Part shown: positions 27,807 to 35,813 of the stretch, in pieces
Position numbering within the stretch: position 1 is the stretch's first letter
Layout of the letters: each line of letters begins with the position of its first letter
Origin: Streptomyces seoulensis
GTDB taxonomy: Bacteria > Actinomycetota > Actinomycetes > Streptomycetales > Streptomycetaceae
DNA length: 64,000 nucleotides
Reading direction: 5' to 3'
Assembly (NCBI RefSeq): GCF_022846655.1
Contig: NZ_AP025667.1
Location: 6,361,001 to 6,425,000 of the forward strand
Notes under the pieces: model-generated
What the model saw: only the letters and a program-made list of their open reading frames with translations
Told to the model about the DNA's origin: nothing
Database searches by the model: none
Program-made: the position numbers and the translations under genes

Positions 27807-29497
27807 TGATCGCGAAGATCAAGAACGGCCAGAGTACGGCCGGCCTCATCCACTACCTCTTCGACACCCGCAAGAAGGGCCACACCGACCCGCACCTGGT
27901 CGCCGCCTGGGATAGCTTCGCCCCCGACCCCGGCCGCGCCACCGACGCGGACGCCACGAGGCGGCGCCTGGTCGCGGACCTCGACCTGCACGTCAAGCAG
28001 GCCGACAGGCTCGGCCGCGCCCCCGAGAAGCACGTGTGGCACTGCTCGGTCCGCGCCGCCGGGACCGACCGCATCCTCAGCGACGAGGAGTGGGCCAACA
28101 TCGCGCGCCGTGTCGTCGCCGCCACCGGCATCGCCCCAGACGGTGATCCGGACGGCTGCCGCTGGGTCGCCGTCCGCCACGCGCCGGACCATATCCACAT
28201 CGCCGCCACCAAGGTACGGGCCGACCTGCGCACCGCACGCCACTGGAACGACTACCTCACCGTCGACCGCGAACTCGCCACCATCGAGAAGGAATACGAC
28301 CTCTTCCAGGTCGTGCGCGGCGACCGCACCGCAGCCAAACGGCCCACCCGCGCCGAGCAGGAGAAGGCCAAGCGCGCCGGCCAGGCCCGCACCGCCCGCG
28401 AACGCCTGCGCACCACGGTGCGTACCGCCGTGGCCGCCGCAACCAGCACCGAGGAGTTCATCGGCCTGCTCCAGCACACCGACCACATCATGGTCGACGT
28501 CAAGCAGTTCCCGTCCGGCGACGTACGCGGCTACACCGTCGCCCTCAAAGGCGACACCAACGCCCAGCAGGAACCGATCTGGTACTCCGGCTCCGCCCTA
28601 GCCCCGGACCTGTCCCTCCCCAAGATCCGAAAGCGCCTCGACGCCACCGAACCACAGCAGAGCCCCCGCACAACCAACCCGTGGCACCAGGCCACTGCCG
28701 CCGCGGAACGCATCCCCCACCGCCTCGAACACGCTGAGGACGCGGCAGCCCAGGCCCACCTGGCCGCCTTCGGCGAAGCCCTTGATGCCTTGCCCCTCCG
28801 CGCACCACAGACCATTCGCCCCCAGCTGAGGCAGGCAGCCGAGGCGTTCGAACGCGCCACCCGCTCTCGCGTCCAAGCCGAGCACCAGCGCGCCCGCGCC
28901 CTACGCGGCGCCGTGCGCGCCATGATCCGCGAACCCGCCCCCAAGGACGGCGCCCTGTTGGCGATGTTCCTCGACGCCGCGATCCTCGCCGTCATCGCCG
29001 CCGCCCGCTGGCACCAGCTCCGCCACCACGACCAGCAGGTGGCGGCAGCCCACCAGACCCTCATCCACCTGCAAGCCGCCTACGAGCACACAGCCGTTGC
29101 ACCACTGACCGCACTCGCCCAGCGCCGGCCACTCCAGCATGTGGTGCAGCGCCACACCCTCCTCATCCACCAGATCATGCCGGACCATGCCAAGCAGGTG
29201 GCCGAAGACCCGTCCTTCGACGCACTCACGGCCGTGCTCGCGGCCGCCGAGAAGGCCGGACACGATCCGAAGCAACTGCTCCAACAGACCGCCGACGAAC
29301 GGGCGCTCGACGACGCCCGAAGCCCCGCACGGGTGCTGACCTGGCGCATCGAGCGACTCAGCGCCAGGCCGGTTCCGAGTGAGCGTGCGCGTGTGGCACG
29401 AATACGGAGTGCGACGCGGTGGTCGGTCGCGCCGGTCCGACCGACAACGGTTGCGCCGGTCTCCCAGCCGCAGCCCCCACAGGCACGCCGACGTTGA
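27806..29497 (+). CDS. Relaxase/mobilization nuclease (MOBP-like)
   Basis: 563 residues. N-terminus MIAKIKNGQSTAGLIHYLF and the metal-binding three-His motif HAPDHIHI (His about 125, 129, 131) define a relaxase that nicks oriT and pilots the strand. The catalytic Tyr is not certain; Tyr17 is a candidate. A Lys/Arg-rich helical middle and a coiled C-terminus follow. The pairing with MobC by overlapping codons supports the call. Confidence 0.9.
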   Translation: MIAKIKNGQSTAGLIHYLFDTRKKGHTDPHLVAAWDSFAPDPGRATDADATRRRLVADLDLHVKQADRLGRAPEKHVWHCSVRAAGTDRILSDEEWANIARRVVAATGIAPDGDPDGCRWVAVRHAPDHIHIAATKVRADLRTARHWNDYLTVDRELATIEKEYDLFQVVRGDRTAAKRPTRAEQEKAKRAGQARTARERLRTTVRTAVAAATSTEEFIGLLQHTDHIMVDVKQFPSGDVRGYTVALKGDTNAQQEPIWYSGSALAPDLSLPKIRKRLDATEPQQSPRTTNPWHQATAAAERIPHRLEHAEDAAAQAHLAAFGEALDALPLRAPQTIRPQLRQAAEAFERATRSRVQAEHQRARALRGAVRAMIREPAPKDGALLAMFLDAAILAVIAAARWHQLRHHDQQVAAAHQTLIHLQAAYEHTAVAPLTALAQRRPLQHVVQRHTLLIHQIMPDHAKQVAEDPSFDALTAVLAAAEKAGHDPKQLLQQTADERALDDARSPARVLTWRIERLSARPVPSERARVARIRSATRWSVAPVRPTTVAPVSQPQPPQARRR

Positions 29498-29500
29498 TTC

Positions 29501-29547
29501 CACCCGCTTCGTGTTGGTCACACCCGCCTCCGTACCCGAAGCGGGTG
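29501..29547. terminator. Inverted repeat between convergent relaxase and WbqC genes
   Basis: CACCCGCTTCG (29501-29511) pairs with CGAAGCGGGTG (29537-29547); an alternative inner pairing uses ACACCCGC at about 29519. Directly between the two stop codons, so a bidirectional terminator is likely. Confidence 0.6.
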
Positions 29548-30333
29548 TCAGGCCGCGCACCCCAGCGCATCGTGGGCGAACGCGAGAGCCCGGAACCGAG
29601 CTCCCACAGCGTCGGGCCCGCGGGAGGCCAGCGCCCGTAGAGCACTGACCTGTCGCCCCGAGGCCCACAGCCCAGTGGCCGGGGAGAGAAACGGGACGAC
29701 GGCTACGCCCAGCTCGGTGAAGGGGGCATGGTCCAGGTAGGTCATGCCGCCGGTGCCGCACAGGTACGCGCGTGCGCCGGTGGCGTCGGCCAGCCGCTCG
29801 GACCGGCCCGTGCGTGTCGGCAAGGTGCTGCTGGTGAAGATCTGTCCCCGCCAGCCGAGCAGTTCGAGCAGGGCGCGAGTCGAGGCCGTGGCGACCGTCG
29901 CGACCCTTCCTGTGTCGAACGCGTTCCAGACCGGCTGAAGGGCTCGCTCAACGGCGGGCCAGTGAGGACTGGTCCCGTACTGCTGGCGCAGGATCGATGA
30001 GGCTCTGCGTCGGGCCGCGGCAGGGTCGGCGATCAGGGTGTCTCTGATGAGGGTGGCGCGCCCGGAGGGGCGGTGAGTGGGGATGGTCAGCCACCGGTTC
30101 GGGCCAAGGCCGTCGAGTGTGGCGATGCGGGCGCGGTGCTGGTAGTCGCGGCGGACGAACTGCACGTCGTCCAGGACGATCCAGTGGTCCGCCGCGAACA
30201 GCTTGGCCAGCGTGGTCAGCCGGGGCATGAAGTTGGGCTGGTGGATGGCGCACAGGCTGCCCGGGAAGGTGAGTTCAGGAAGCGATGAGGCGGCTGGTGA
30301 AGCCGGCGTGGATGAGGGATTCGTACGCGGCAT
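29548..30333 (-). CDS. WbqC-family protein
   Basis: 261 residues from the ATG at 30333 (GGAGGACGTGC upstream). WbqC signature IHQPNFMPRLTTLAKL, then WIVLDDVQFVRRDYQHRARI, then NRWLTIP near residue 80, and YLDHAPF later. WbqC proteins appear in sugar and natural-product clusters; their chemistry is unclear. The gene begins 59 bases inside the YdcF gene and is therefore coupled to it. Confidence 0.82.
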   Translation of the reverse strand: MPRTNPSSTPASPAASSLPELTFPGSLCAIHQPNFMPRLTTLAKLFAADHWIVLDDVQFVRRDYQHRARIATLDGLGPNRWLTIPTHRPSGRATLIRDTLIADPAAARRRASSILRQQYGTSPHWPAVERALQPVWNAFDTGRVATVATASTRALLELLGWRGQIFTSSTLPTRTGRSERLADATGARAYLCGTGGMTYLDHAPFTELGVAVVPFLSPATGLWASGRQVSALRALASRGPDAVGARFRALAFAHDALGCAA

Positions 30334-30943
30334 GCACGTCCTCCGGGACCTCCTGCTCGATGGCGAACCCGAGCTTCGGATACTCGATCACCCGCTGGAG
30401 GTCGCCGACGAGCATGTCCACCACGAGCTTCTCGTCGCCGATGGACTTGAGGTAGTCGTCGAACTCCAGGGTTTCCGAGGCGCACACCATCTCGGCCTCG
30501 GGCCACAGCTTGCGGGCGGTGGCGTACGACCGCCGTTCCATGTAGGGCTTGGAGACCAGCAGCACCTTCTCCGGGGTGATGCCGGCGTCGGCCAGGACCT
30601 CGCGGGCGAGGGTGATGTTCTGCCCGGTGTTCGCGGCGTGGGGCTCCAGCAGGATCGCTGAGGCTGGGACGTCGAGGTCGATGGCGTGCTCGCGGAAGTG
30701 GACCGCTTCGCCGCGAGGGAAGACCTTGGCGGTGGTCGGGCTGTTGCCACCGGTGAAGACCAGCGTGGGGAAGAGACCCGCGTGGTACAGCTCGGCGGCG
30801 CGCGTGGCCACTCCCAGGTCGTGGCTGCCCAGGCCGATCGCCACGTCCACGGGGCGGGCCTGGTGGTGCATCTGGTGAAAGTCCCAGATCGCCTTGGCCT
30901 GGTGCCACTGGTCTTCGGCGATGCCCTGCTGGTTGTCACTCAC
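30275..30943 (-). CDS. YdcF/SanA-family (DUF218) protein
   Basis: 222 residues from a GTG at 30943 that overlaps the upstream stop (GTGA). GLGSHDLGVATRAAELY, FTGGNSPTT and ANTGQNITLAREVL are the DUF218 motifs; no membrane helix, so it is a cytoplasmic YdcF type that binds nucleotide-like ligands. Substrate unknown. Middle gene of the divergent arm (XRE-TPR, YdcF, WbqC). Confidence 0.82.
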   Translation of the reverse strand: MSDNQQGIAEDQWHQAKAIWDFHQMHHQARPVDVAIGLGSHDLGVATRAAELYHAGLFPTLVFTGGNSPTTAKVFPRGEAVHFREHAIDLDVPASAILLEPHAANTGQNITLAREVLADAGITPEKVLLVSKPYMERRSYATARKLWPEAEMVCASETLEFDDYLKSIGDEKLVVDMLVGDLQRVIEYPKLGFAIEQEVPEDVHAAYESLIHAGFTSRLIAS

Positions 30944-32088
30944 GCGTTCGTCTCCCTGATCACCGTCGGCGAGGCCCCGGGCGGCCCCTCACTGCTGGCC
31001 TTGACGCTCTCGATACTGCGCAGTTGGTGCACGAGGCCGTACTGCGCGGCCGTCCGAGCGGCCTGGCCGAGAACGCGTAGCCCATCATCGCGGGTCGCCG
31101 TGTCGGAGAGCAGGATGTGGCCGTGAGCGGTGTCCAGTCGTACGCGTTGCATCGGTGAGTCGGTGCTCCCGCTGCTTCGGGCGATGTCGATGAAGTGCAT
31201 GGCCTGGGTGAGGTCTCCGACGCCCCGGCGGGCCAGGGCTAGCTTCTGATGGGCCACCGACCAGTCGTCGGGTTCGGTGAGGTCTTCGAACTCACGGGTC
31301 GCGGCCTGCATCACGCGGGTCGCGTAGTCGTGGTTGCCGTCCTTGCTGAGTGCCGTGCCCACCCACAGGCGGGCTCTGGCCCGGTCACGGCGAGAGAGCC
31401 GGTCGTCGACAGCGAGCGTCTCGTACGTACGGGCCGACGCCTCCAGGTCACCGGACATCTCCGAGACGACCGCGAGGGACAGATCGAGCTGGGCGACGCG
31501 GCGGGGGATGTCGAGCTGGGTGAAGATCGAGCGCGCGCCCGCGTAGGAGTGGCGGGCGGACAGCGGTCCGAGCACGGCGCCCCGATCACGCTTGAGGTCT
31601 CCGAGTAACGCGGTGGAACGGGCGTAGAGGTACAGGCCCTTGTCGTCGAGTTCGGCGGCCGTGAAACGGTTGAGCCATCGGCCCAGCAGGCTGTCCGCGA
31701 AGGTGAAGTTCTGTCGGGACAAGGCGACAACGGCACGATCCAGGTCGTCGGTCCACGACTCGTACTCCCAGGCTCTGGGCCCGGCAGCCGTCACCCGGCG
31801 TCCGGCTGCCACCTGCCCGGGGCCGGCCATCTCCGACAGGAGCGTTTCGAAGCGCAGGTGCACGGAGGCATCGGCGCGGCCGAGCGCGGTGTCGAGAATG
31901 GCCTGCGTGTCAGGGCGGGGCTCGGTCGCGGACCGGAGCTTTTCCCACTTGGAGATGGTCGCGACGGCGAGACCGAGTCGCTCGGCGAAAGCCCGCACAC
32001 TCAGGCGGAGGGCGAGCCGTAAGGCTCTGGCCTCCAGGCCGGTCCAATGGTGCACGGTCGCCACACGTCGCTCCCTTCCACCAGCCAT
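30940..32088 (-). CDS. XRE regulator with TPR-like C-terminus
   Basis: 382 residues from the ATG at 32088; GTG 32064 is an alternative. HTH at about 18-70 (ALRLALRLSVRAFAERLGLA ... ISKWEK), followed by helical repeats to the end. This architecture is usual for Streptomyces cluster-linked regulators that may sense a peptide or metabolite. Divergent from the radical SAM/peptide operon by 130 bases, so it is a likely controller of both arms. Confidence 0.83.
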   Translation of the reverse strand: MAGGRERRVATVHHWTGLEARALRLALRLSVRAFAERLGLAVATISKWEKLRSATEPRPDTQAILDTALGRADASVHLRFETLLSEMAGPGQVAAGRRVTAAGPRAWEYESWTDDLDRAVVALSRQNFTFADSLLGRWLNRFTAAELDDKGLYLYARSTALLGDLKRDRGAVLGPLSARHSYAGARSIFTQLDIPRRVAQLDLSLAVVSEMSGDLEASARTYETLAVDDRLSRRDRARARLWVGTALSKDGNHDYATRVMQAATREFEDLTEPDDWSVAHQKLALARRGVGDLTQAMHFIDIARSSGSTDSPMQRVRLDTAHGHILLSDTATRDDGLRVLGQAARTAAQYGLVHQLRSIESVKASSEGPPGASPTVIRETNA

Positions 32089-32218
32089 GGAAGCAGAAGC
32101 GTGCGGCCGGTGGGGCGGAAGTAGAGCGCAAGTGGAACAGCGGGCGATTCCCTGCGCGTTGGGGTACGGCGACGCTCAAGGGGTCACTCTTTCGCCGAGT
32201 CCCTGGACGGTCACCAGC

Positions 32219-32647
32219 ATGGAACTCCTTACCGAGCACCGTCCGGTCAACGGGCCCGTCGTCTACGGCTTCCTGCGGCTGGTCGGCGTCTCCGTAGCCC
32301 GTCAAACGGCGTTACAGGCGTCACTGACGGAGTACTGCCGGATCCATGAGCTGCAGCTCTCCGGCGTCTTCAAGGACAGGCGCGCGACGACCGATCCGAC
32401 CTCCACCGCCTTCACCGGTCTGCTGGACGCGCTGGCCCTTCCCGATGTCTACGGCGTCATCGTCCCCGCCCTGTCCCACCTGGGACCGAAGCACCTCGCC
32501 ACCGAACGCACGCGCCGTATCGAGGCCACCGGCGCCCGCCTGCTGCTGGCCCGCCGTCCCCGCATCGGACCCGTCCACGTACCTCGCCACCCGATCGCCC
32601 ACCGCCGCTTCCCCGCACCACTTCGCCCCCTGAGCACGGAGTCATGA
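32219..32647 (+). CDS. Degenerate resolvase-like protein
   Basis: 142 residues. VYGFLRLVGVSVARQTALQA and GLLDALALPDVYGVIVPAL follow the N-terminal fold of serine recombinases, but the catalytic Ser position of the Y-x-R-x-S motif is not conserved and there is no DNA-binding tail. It probably does not recombine DNA. First gene of a run of four whose stop and start codons all overlap as ATGA. Confidence 0.6.
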   Translation: MELLTEHRPVNGPVVYGFLRLVGVSVARQTALQASLTEYCRIHELQLSGVFKDRRATTDPTSTAFTGLLDALALPDVYGVIVPALSHLGPKHLATERTRRIEATGARLLLARRPRIGPVHVPRHPIAHRRFPAPLRPLSTES

Positions 32648-33108
32648 GGCACCCCATGCCCGAGTCGCTTCAGCAGTTCTTCGACGCTCGACACCAGTCC
32701 GTCCGCAGGGCAAGGGAGTTCGCCACCCGGGCGCTGGACGGCTGGGGCCTGACGAGCCGCACCGAGGACATCCGCCTGTGCGTCTCCGAACTCGCCACGA
32801 ACGCCGTCGTCCACGGCACCGCCCGCGGGCACGGCTTCCTCGTCCGGCTCGACATCGACGACAACTGCGTACGCCTGGAAGTGCACGACAGCCGTCGCCA
32901 GCAGCCCGTCGTACGCGAGCCGGCCGTCACAGACATCTCCGGGAGGGGCCTGATGTTGGTGGCCGCGCTCTCCGACGAGTGGGGAGTGAAGGACCGTACC
33001 CCGCTCGGAAAGGTCATCTGGTCCTGCTTCAAGACCGCGGGTGACGACGCAAACCCGATCAGCCCTCCCGGCTCAGACCGCGACGACCGCCCTTTGGAGG
33101 TCCGATGA
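32644..33108 (+). CDS. ATP-binding protein, anti-sigma factor (RsbW) type
   Basis: 154 residues. HATPase fold: N-box ELATNAVVHG and G1-type DISGRGLMLVAAL, with the SpoIIAB/RsbW-like layout and no histidine kinase phosphoacceptor. These are very numerous in Streptomyces; some sit next to RiPP or regulator genes. Start and stop overlap both neighbours (ATGA). Confidence 0.85.
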   Translation: MRHPMPESLQQFFDARHQSVRRAREFATRALDGWGLTSRTEDIRLCVSELATNAVVHGTARGHGFLVRLDIDDNCVRLEVHDSRRQQPVVREPAVTDISGRGLMLVAALSDEWGVKDRTPLGKVIWSCFKTAGDDANPISPPGSDRDDRPLEVR

Positions 33109-34265
33109 CCGCAACCGGCACACCGGATCGGGCTGCGCCTGCCGCATCAAGCACGCGTCTCGTGGCCAGCCCGTTCCTCGCCCAGCACCTCCTTCTTCAG
33201 CCAGGCCATGCGGTCGGTGTGCGCATTCCTGGGATCCGCTACGAGGAGCTGCGCGCCGCGAGCCACGAGGGAGACCCCCTGCCGGCCTGGCTTGCCGATG
33301 CCGCACGGCAGGCGTGGGGCATCGAACTGCCCGACGGGCCGGTCGGCGATTTCGTCCTCGTCCGTGAGCGTTCGCCGTACGGGTACGCGAAGGCATCCTG
33401 GGAGATCAACCTCGGCTGTGACTACGACTGCGAGTTCTGCTACCTCGGCGAGAAGCGCTTCGAGGGCCTGGACTGGGCGGGCAAGCAGCAGCTCCTGCGG
33501 ACGATGCGCGACGCGGGCGTGCTCTGGCTGCAGATCACGGGTGGCGAGGCACTGATCGACCGCGAGTTCGGCGCGGCCTACGAGTACGCCCACCAGCTCG
33601 GGATGATGGTGCAGGTCTCTTCGAACGGCTCGTCCCTGCGCAAGCCGCCGATCCGCGGGCTGTTCGCACGCCGTCGCCCCTACCGGCTTACCCTCAGCGT
33701 CTACGGCGCGACCGCGGGTACGTACGACAAGGTCACCCGCAACCGCGGCGCGTTCGAACGGTTCATCCAGGGCCTGGACGCCGCCCACCAGGACCGGCTG
33801 CCTGTCCGGCTGAACGTGATCGTGTCGGACGACAACGCTCACGAACTCGACGCGATGGTGGCTCTGTGCGCGCGCTACGCCTTCCCGCACCAGGTCTTCA
33901 CGAACATGTCGCCGACGATCGACGGCGAGGCGAACCCGCTGGCGACGCAGGCCGAGGGCCACATCAAGGCCCGGAGCGTCTTCACCGGCTGCAACGCGGG
34001 CCGGACCTTCTTCCACGTGAACCCGCACGGGATCGCGTCCGTCTGCAAGGTCGGCCGCGACCCGAGCGTGAACCTCGTGACCGAGGGCGTCGCCGCCCTC
34101 CCCCGGCTCGGCGCCATCGCCGAGTCCCTACAGCTCCGCACCGGTGGATGCTCCGGCTGCACGAAGGTCGGCACCTGCCGTACCTGCCGGCCGCTGGCCA
34201 AGCTCTACCAGGAGGCGGGGGACCGTCGAGAGCTCTACTGCCAACACGGAGGCTACGGATCATGA
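33105..34265 (+). CDS. SPASM-type radical SAM peptide-modifying enzyme
   Basis: 386 residues. The first ~100 residues (GVRIPGIRYEELRAASHEGD...) could be a peptide-recognition (RRE-like) region. The radical SAM cluster CDYDCEFC has Cys about 105, 109 and 112, with QITGGEAL for SAM. The C-terminus carries a Cys-rich auxiliary-cluster region: CNAGRTFF, SVCKVG, then CSGCTKVGTCRTCRPLAKLYQ. Such enzymes install cross-links, thioethers or epimers in ribosomal peptides. The stop overlaps the 70-codon peptide gene, which is the evident substrate candidate. Confidence 0.83.
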   Translation: MTATGTPDRAAPAASSTRLVASPFLAQHLLLQPGHAVGVRIPGIRYEELRAASHEGDPLPAWLADAARQAWGIELPDGPVGDFVLVRERSPYGYAKASWEINLGCDYDCEFCYLGEKRFEGLDWAGKQQLLRTMRDAGVLWLQITGGEALIDREFGAAYEYAHQLGMMVQVSSNGSSLRKPPIRGLFARRRPYRLTLSVYGATAGTYDKVTRNRGAFERFIQGLDAAHQDRLPVRLNVIVSDDNAHELDAMVALCARYAFPHQVFTNMSPTIDGEANPLATQAEGHIKARSVFTGCNAGRTFFHVNPHGIASVCKVGRDPSVNLVTEGVAALPRLGAIAESLQLRTGGCSGCTKVGTCRTCRPLAKLYQEAGDRRELYCQHGGYGS

Positions 34266-34474
34266 CCCCACCCACCACAACCCTCACCCCGCCACGCGAA
34301 CCGGTGCTGCTCACCATCGGACGGCGCCCCACCGATGGTGCAACCGGCGCCCTGGCCGTGCCACTTCCGGCCGCAGCCATCCGTGACGACGAGGTCCAGA
34401 TCATCGCCGACCTGGACGAGGCCGCCGAAGGCGCCGAGTGCAGCTGCTCGGCCGGCGACGACCAGCCGTACTAG
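34262..34474 (+). CDS. Candidate RiPP precursor peptide
   Basis: 70 residues, begun inside the stop codon of the radical SAM gene. The leader part is Pro/Thr-rich with LLTIGRRPTDGATGALAVPL; the end is acidic and carries the only two cysteines in AECSCSAGDDQPY. Cys-Ser-Cys next to the C-terminus is a plausible site for thioether or carbon cross-links. Absence of other function, tight coupling and size all fit a precursor. Not matched to any named class that I can recall. Confidence 0.7.
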   Translation: MTPPTTTLTPPREPVLLTIGRRPTDGATGALAVPLPAAAIRDDEVQIIADLDEAAEGAECSCSAGDDQPY

Positions 34475-34518
34475 ACACACCGCAGGCGGGCGCCGCACCG
34501 CTCGCGTACGCGCCCCAT

Positions 34519-34557
34519 GAGTGCCGCCCCGGTCATACCCTGTCTGGGGCGGCACTC
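34519..34557 (+). terminator. Hairpin between precursor and kinase genes
   Basis: Perfect 12-bp arms GAGTGCCGCCCC (34519-34530) and GGGGCGGCACTC (34546-34557) with a 15-base loop, 44 bases after the precursor stop. It could end most transcripts after the precursor, lowering kinase expression. It also shows the ATG at 34517 is not the kinase start. Confidence 0.65.
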
Positions 34558-34588
34558 CCTTGTCTCCGAGCCCCATGAGGAACCGCGC

Positions 34589-35389
34589 GTGTCCATGTCT
34601 CGCATTCCCTTCGAGCAGCTCCCCGCCGACGTCCGCCAAGCTGTCACCGACAAGACCGGCCCCGTGCATCAGGCGGTGACCATGACCGGCGGCATGAACT
34701 CCGGCGTCGCCTCCGTCCTGGAGACCGAGAGCGGCAGCGTTTTCGTGAAGGGCATCGCGAGTGATCATCCGCAGGTCGCAGCACAGCGGCGCGAGGCGGA
34801 GATCGCCCCCCACCTGCCAACGTCCTGTCCCCGCCTTTACTGGCACCTGGAAGTCGGTGGATGGAGTCTCCTCGGATACGAGGTCCTCAGCGGTCGCCAT
34901 GCCGACTACAGCCCCGGCTCGGCCGACTTGGTGCTCGTAGAAGCCGCGCTCACCGACCTGCAACGGATCACAGCTCCGGCCGACATCGAGATCAAGGACG
35001 CGGTGGACCGCTGGGCGGATTACGCTCCGCCCGGAACGCTCCAGCACTTCAGCGGCAACACCCTGCTGCACACCGACTTCGCACCACACAACGTCCTGAT
35101 CGCCGACGGGCGTGCTCGCCTCATCGACTGGGCGTGGCCAACGCGCGGTGCGGCGTGGATCGATCCAGGCGCCTTGGCGCTGAGGCTCATGGACGCCGGC
35201 CACCCGGCGGAGGACGCGATCATGTTCGCAGGCCGCTTCCCGTCGTGGCGGAACACCGATCCGGAGGCACTCACGGCATTCGGTTCCGCATCTGCGGCGC
35301 TGTGGCGGGAGATCGCCCAGGAGGATCCAACGCCCTGGAAGCAGCGGATGGCCAAGCGAGCCGCTGCGTTCAGGCTCGTACTCCTCTAA
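34589..35389 (+). CDS. Aminoglycoside phosphotransferase-fold kinase
   Basis: 266 residues from the GTG at 34589, preceded by GAGGAA at good spacing; ATG 34595 is possible. Kinase residues: FVKGI (Lys), LLHTDFAPHNVLI (catalytic H-x-D-x4-N) and LIDWAWPTRG (Mg-binding Asp). APH-fold proteins phosphorylate sugars, antibiotics or peptides. Downstream of the candidate RiPP precursor, it may modify or protect against the product; not demonstrable from sequence. Confidence 0.8.
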   Translation: MSMSRIPFEQLPADVRQAVTDKTGPVHQAVTMTGGMNSGVASVLETESGSVFVKGIASDHPQVAAQRREAEIAPHLPTSCPRLYWHLEVGGWSLLGYEVLSGRHADYSPGSADLVLVEAALTDLQRITAPADIEIKDAVDRWADYAPPGTLQHFSGNTLLHTDFAPHNVLIADGRARLIDWAWPTRGAAWIDPGALALRLMDAGHPAEDAIMFAGRFPSWRNTDPEALTAFGSASAALWREIAQEDPTPWKQRMAKRAAAFRLVLL

Positions 35390-35411
35390 GAGTCCATGCC
35401 CGCCATCGGAT

Positions 35412-35579
35412 CTACCTCGTCATGAACTCGATCTTTCCGGTACTCATACGGAAGTTCCCACTCGAGTACAGCGTGGGTCGGGCCTCAACGTGGTTGCCGC
35501 TGTACTTCTCCACATGCCGGATCTCCACCCCGCCTGGAACATCGAAGTCGATCAAGGCAAGAGCGACGCAGTAGGACAG
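35412..35579 (-). pseudogene. Fragment of an unknown protein
   Basis: An open minus-strand frame reads LSYCVALALIDFDVPGGVEI ... GNFRMSTGKIEFMTR and stops. It has good codon bias but no start, and its 5' side abuts a deformylase fragment of opposite orientation at about 35580. I take it as a gene remnant; it may be chance. Confidence 0.3.
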
Positions 35580-35581
35580 GT

Positions 35582-35719
35582 CTCGCCCGCCTCATCCGTC
35601 GCGAGATCGACCACCTCGATGGGGTGCTCTACACGGCCCGCATGAAGACCGGGGTCTTCCCGATCCCCGTCGAGGAGTACCGCCAGACCGGTCAGGCGTG
35701 GAACTACGAGCGATCCTGA
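35582..35719 (+). pseudogene. Peptide deformylase C-terminal fragment
   Basis: Reads LARLIRREIDHLDGVLYTAR, then MKTGVFPIPVEEYRQTGQAWNY and stop: the tail of a peptide deformylase. The metal motif HExxH is changed to REIDH (first His lost) and the N-terminal two thirds are absent. A debris piece at the junction between RiPP cargo and the PIN gene. Confidence 0.75.
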
Positions 35720-35813
35720 GGTCCTACAACGACGCGGGCTTCTACCAGTTCAGCAGAGGCGGAACATGCGAACCGTGGCGCTGAGAGAACGCCGGGCGCA
35801 GGAGCGTCCAGCG

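Noticed and set aside
34517..34588. ATG at 34517 as the kinase start
   Set aside because: It lies next to and in the 12-bp-stem hairpin, and a GTG with a good ribosome site follows at 34589.
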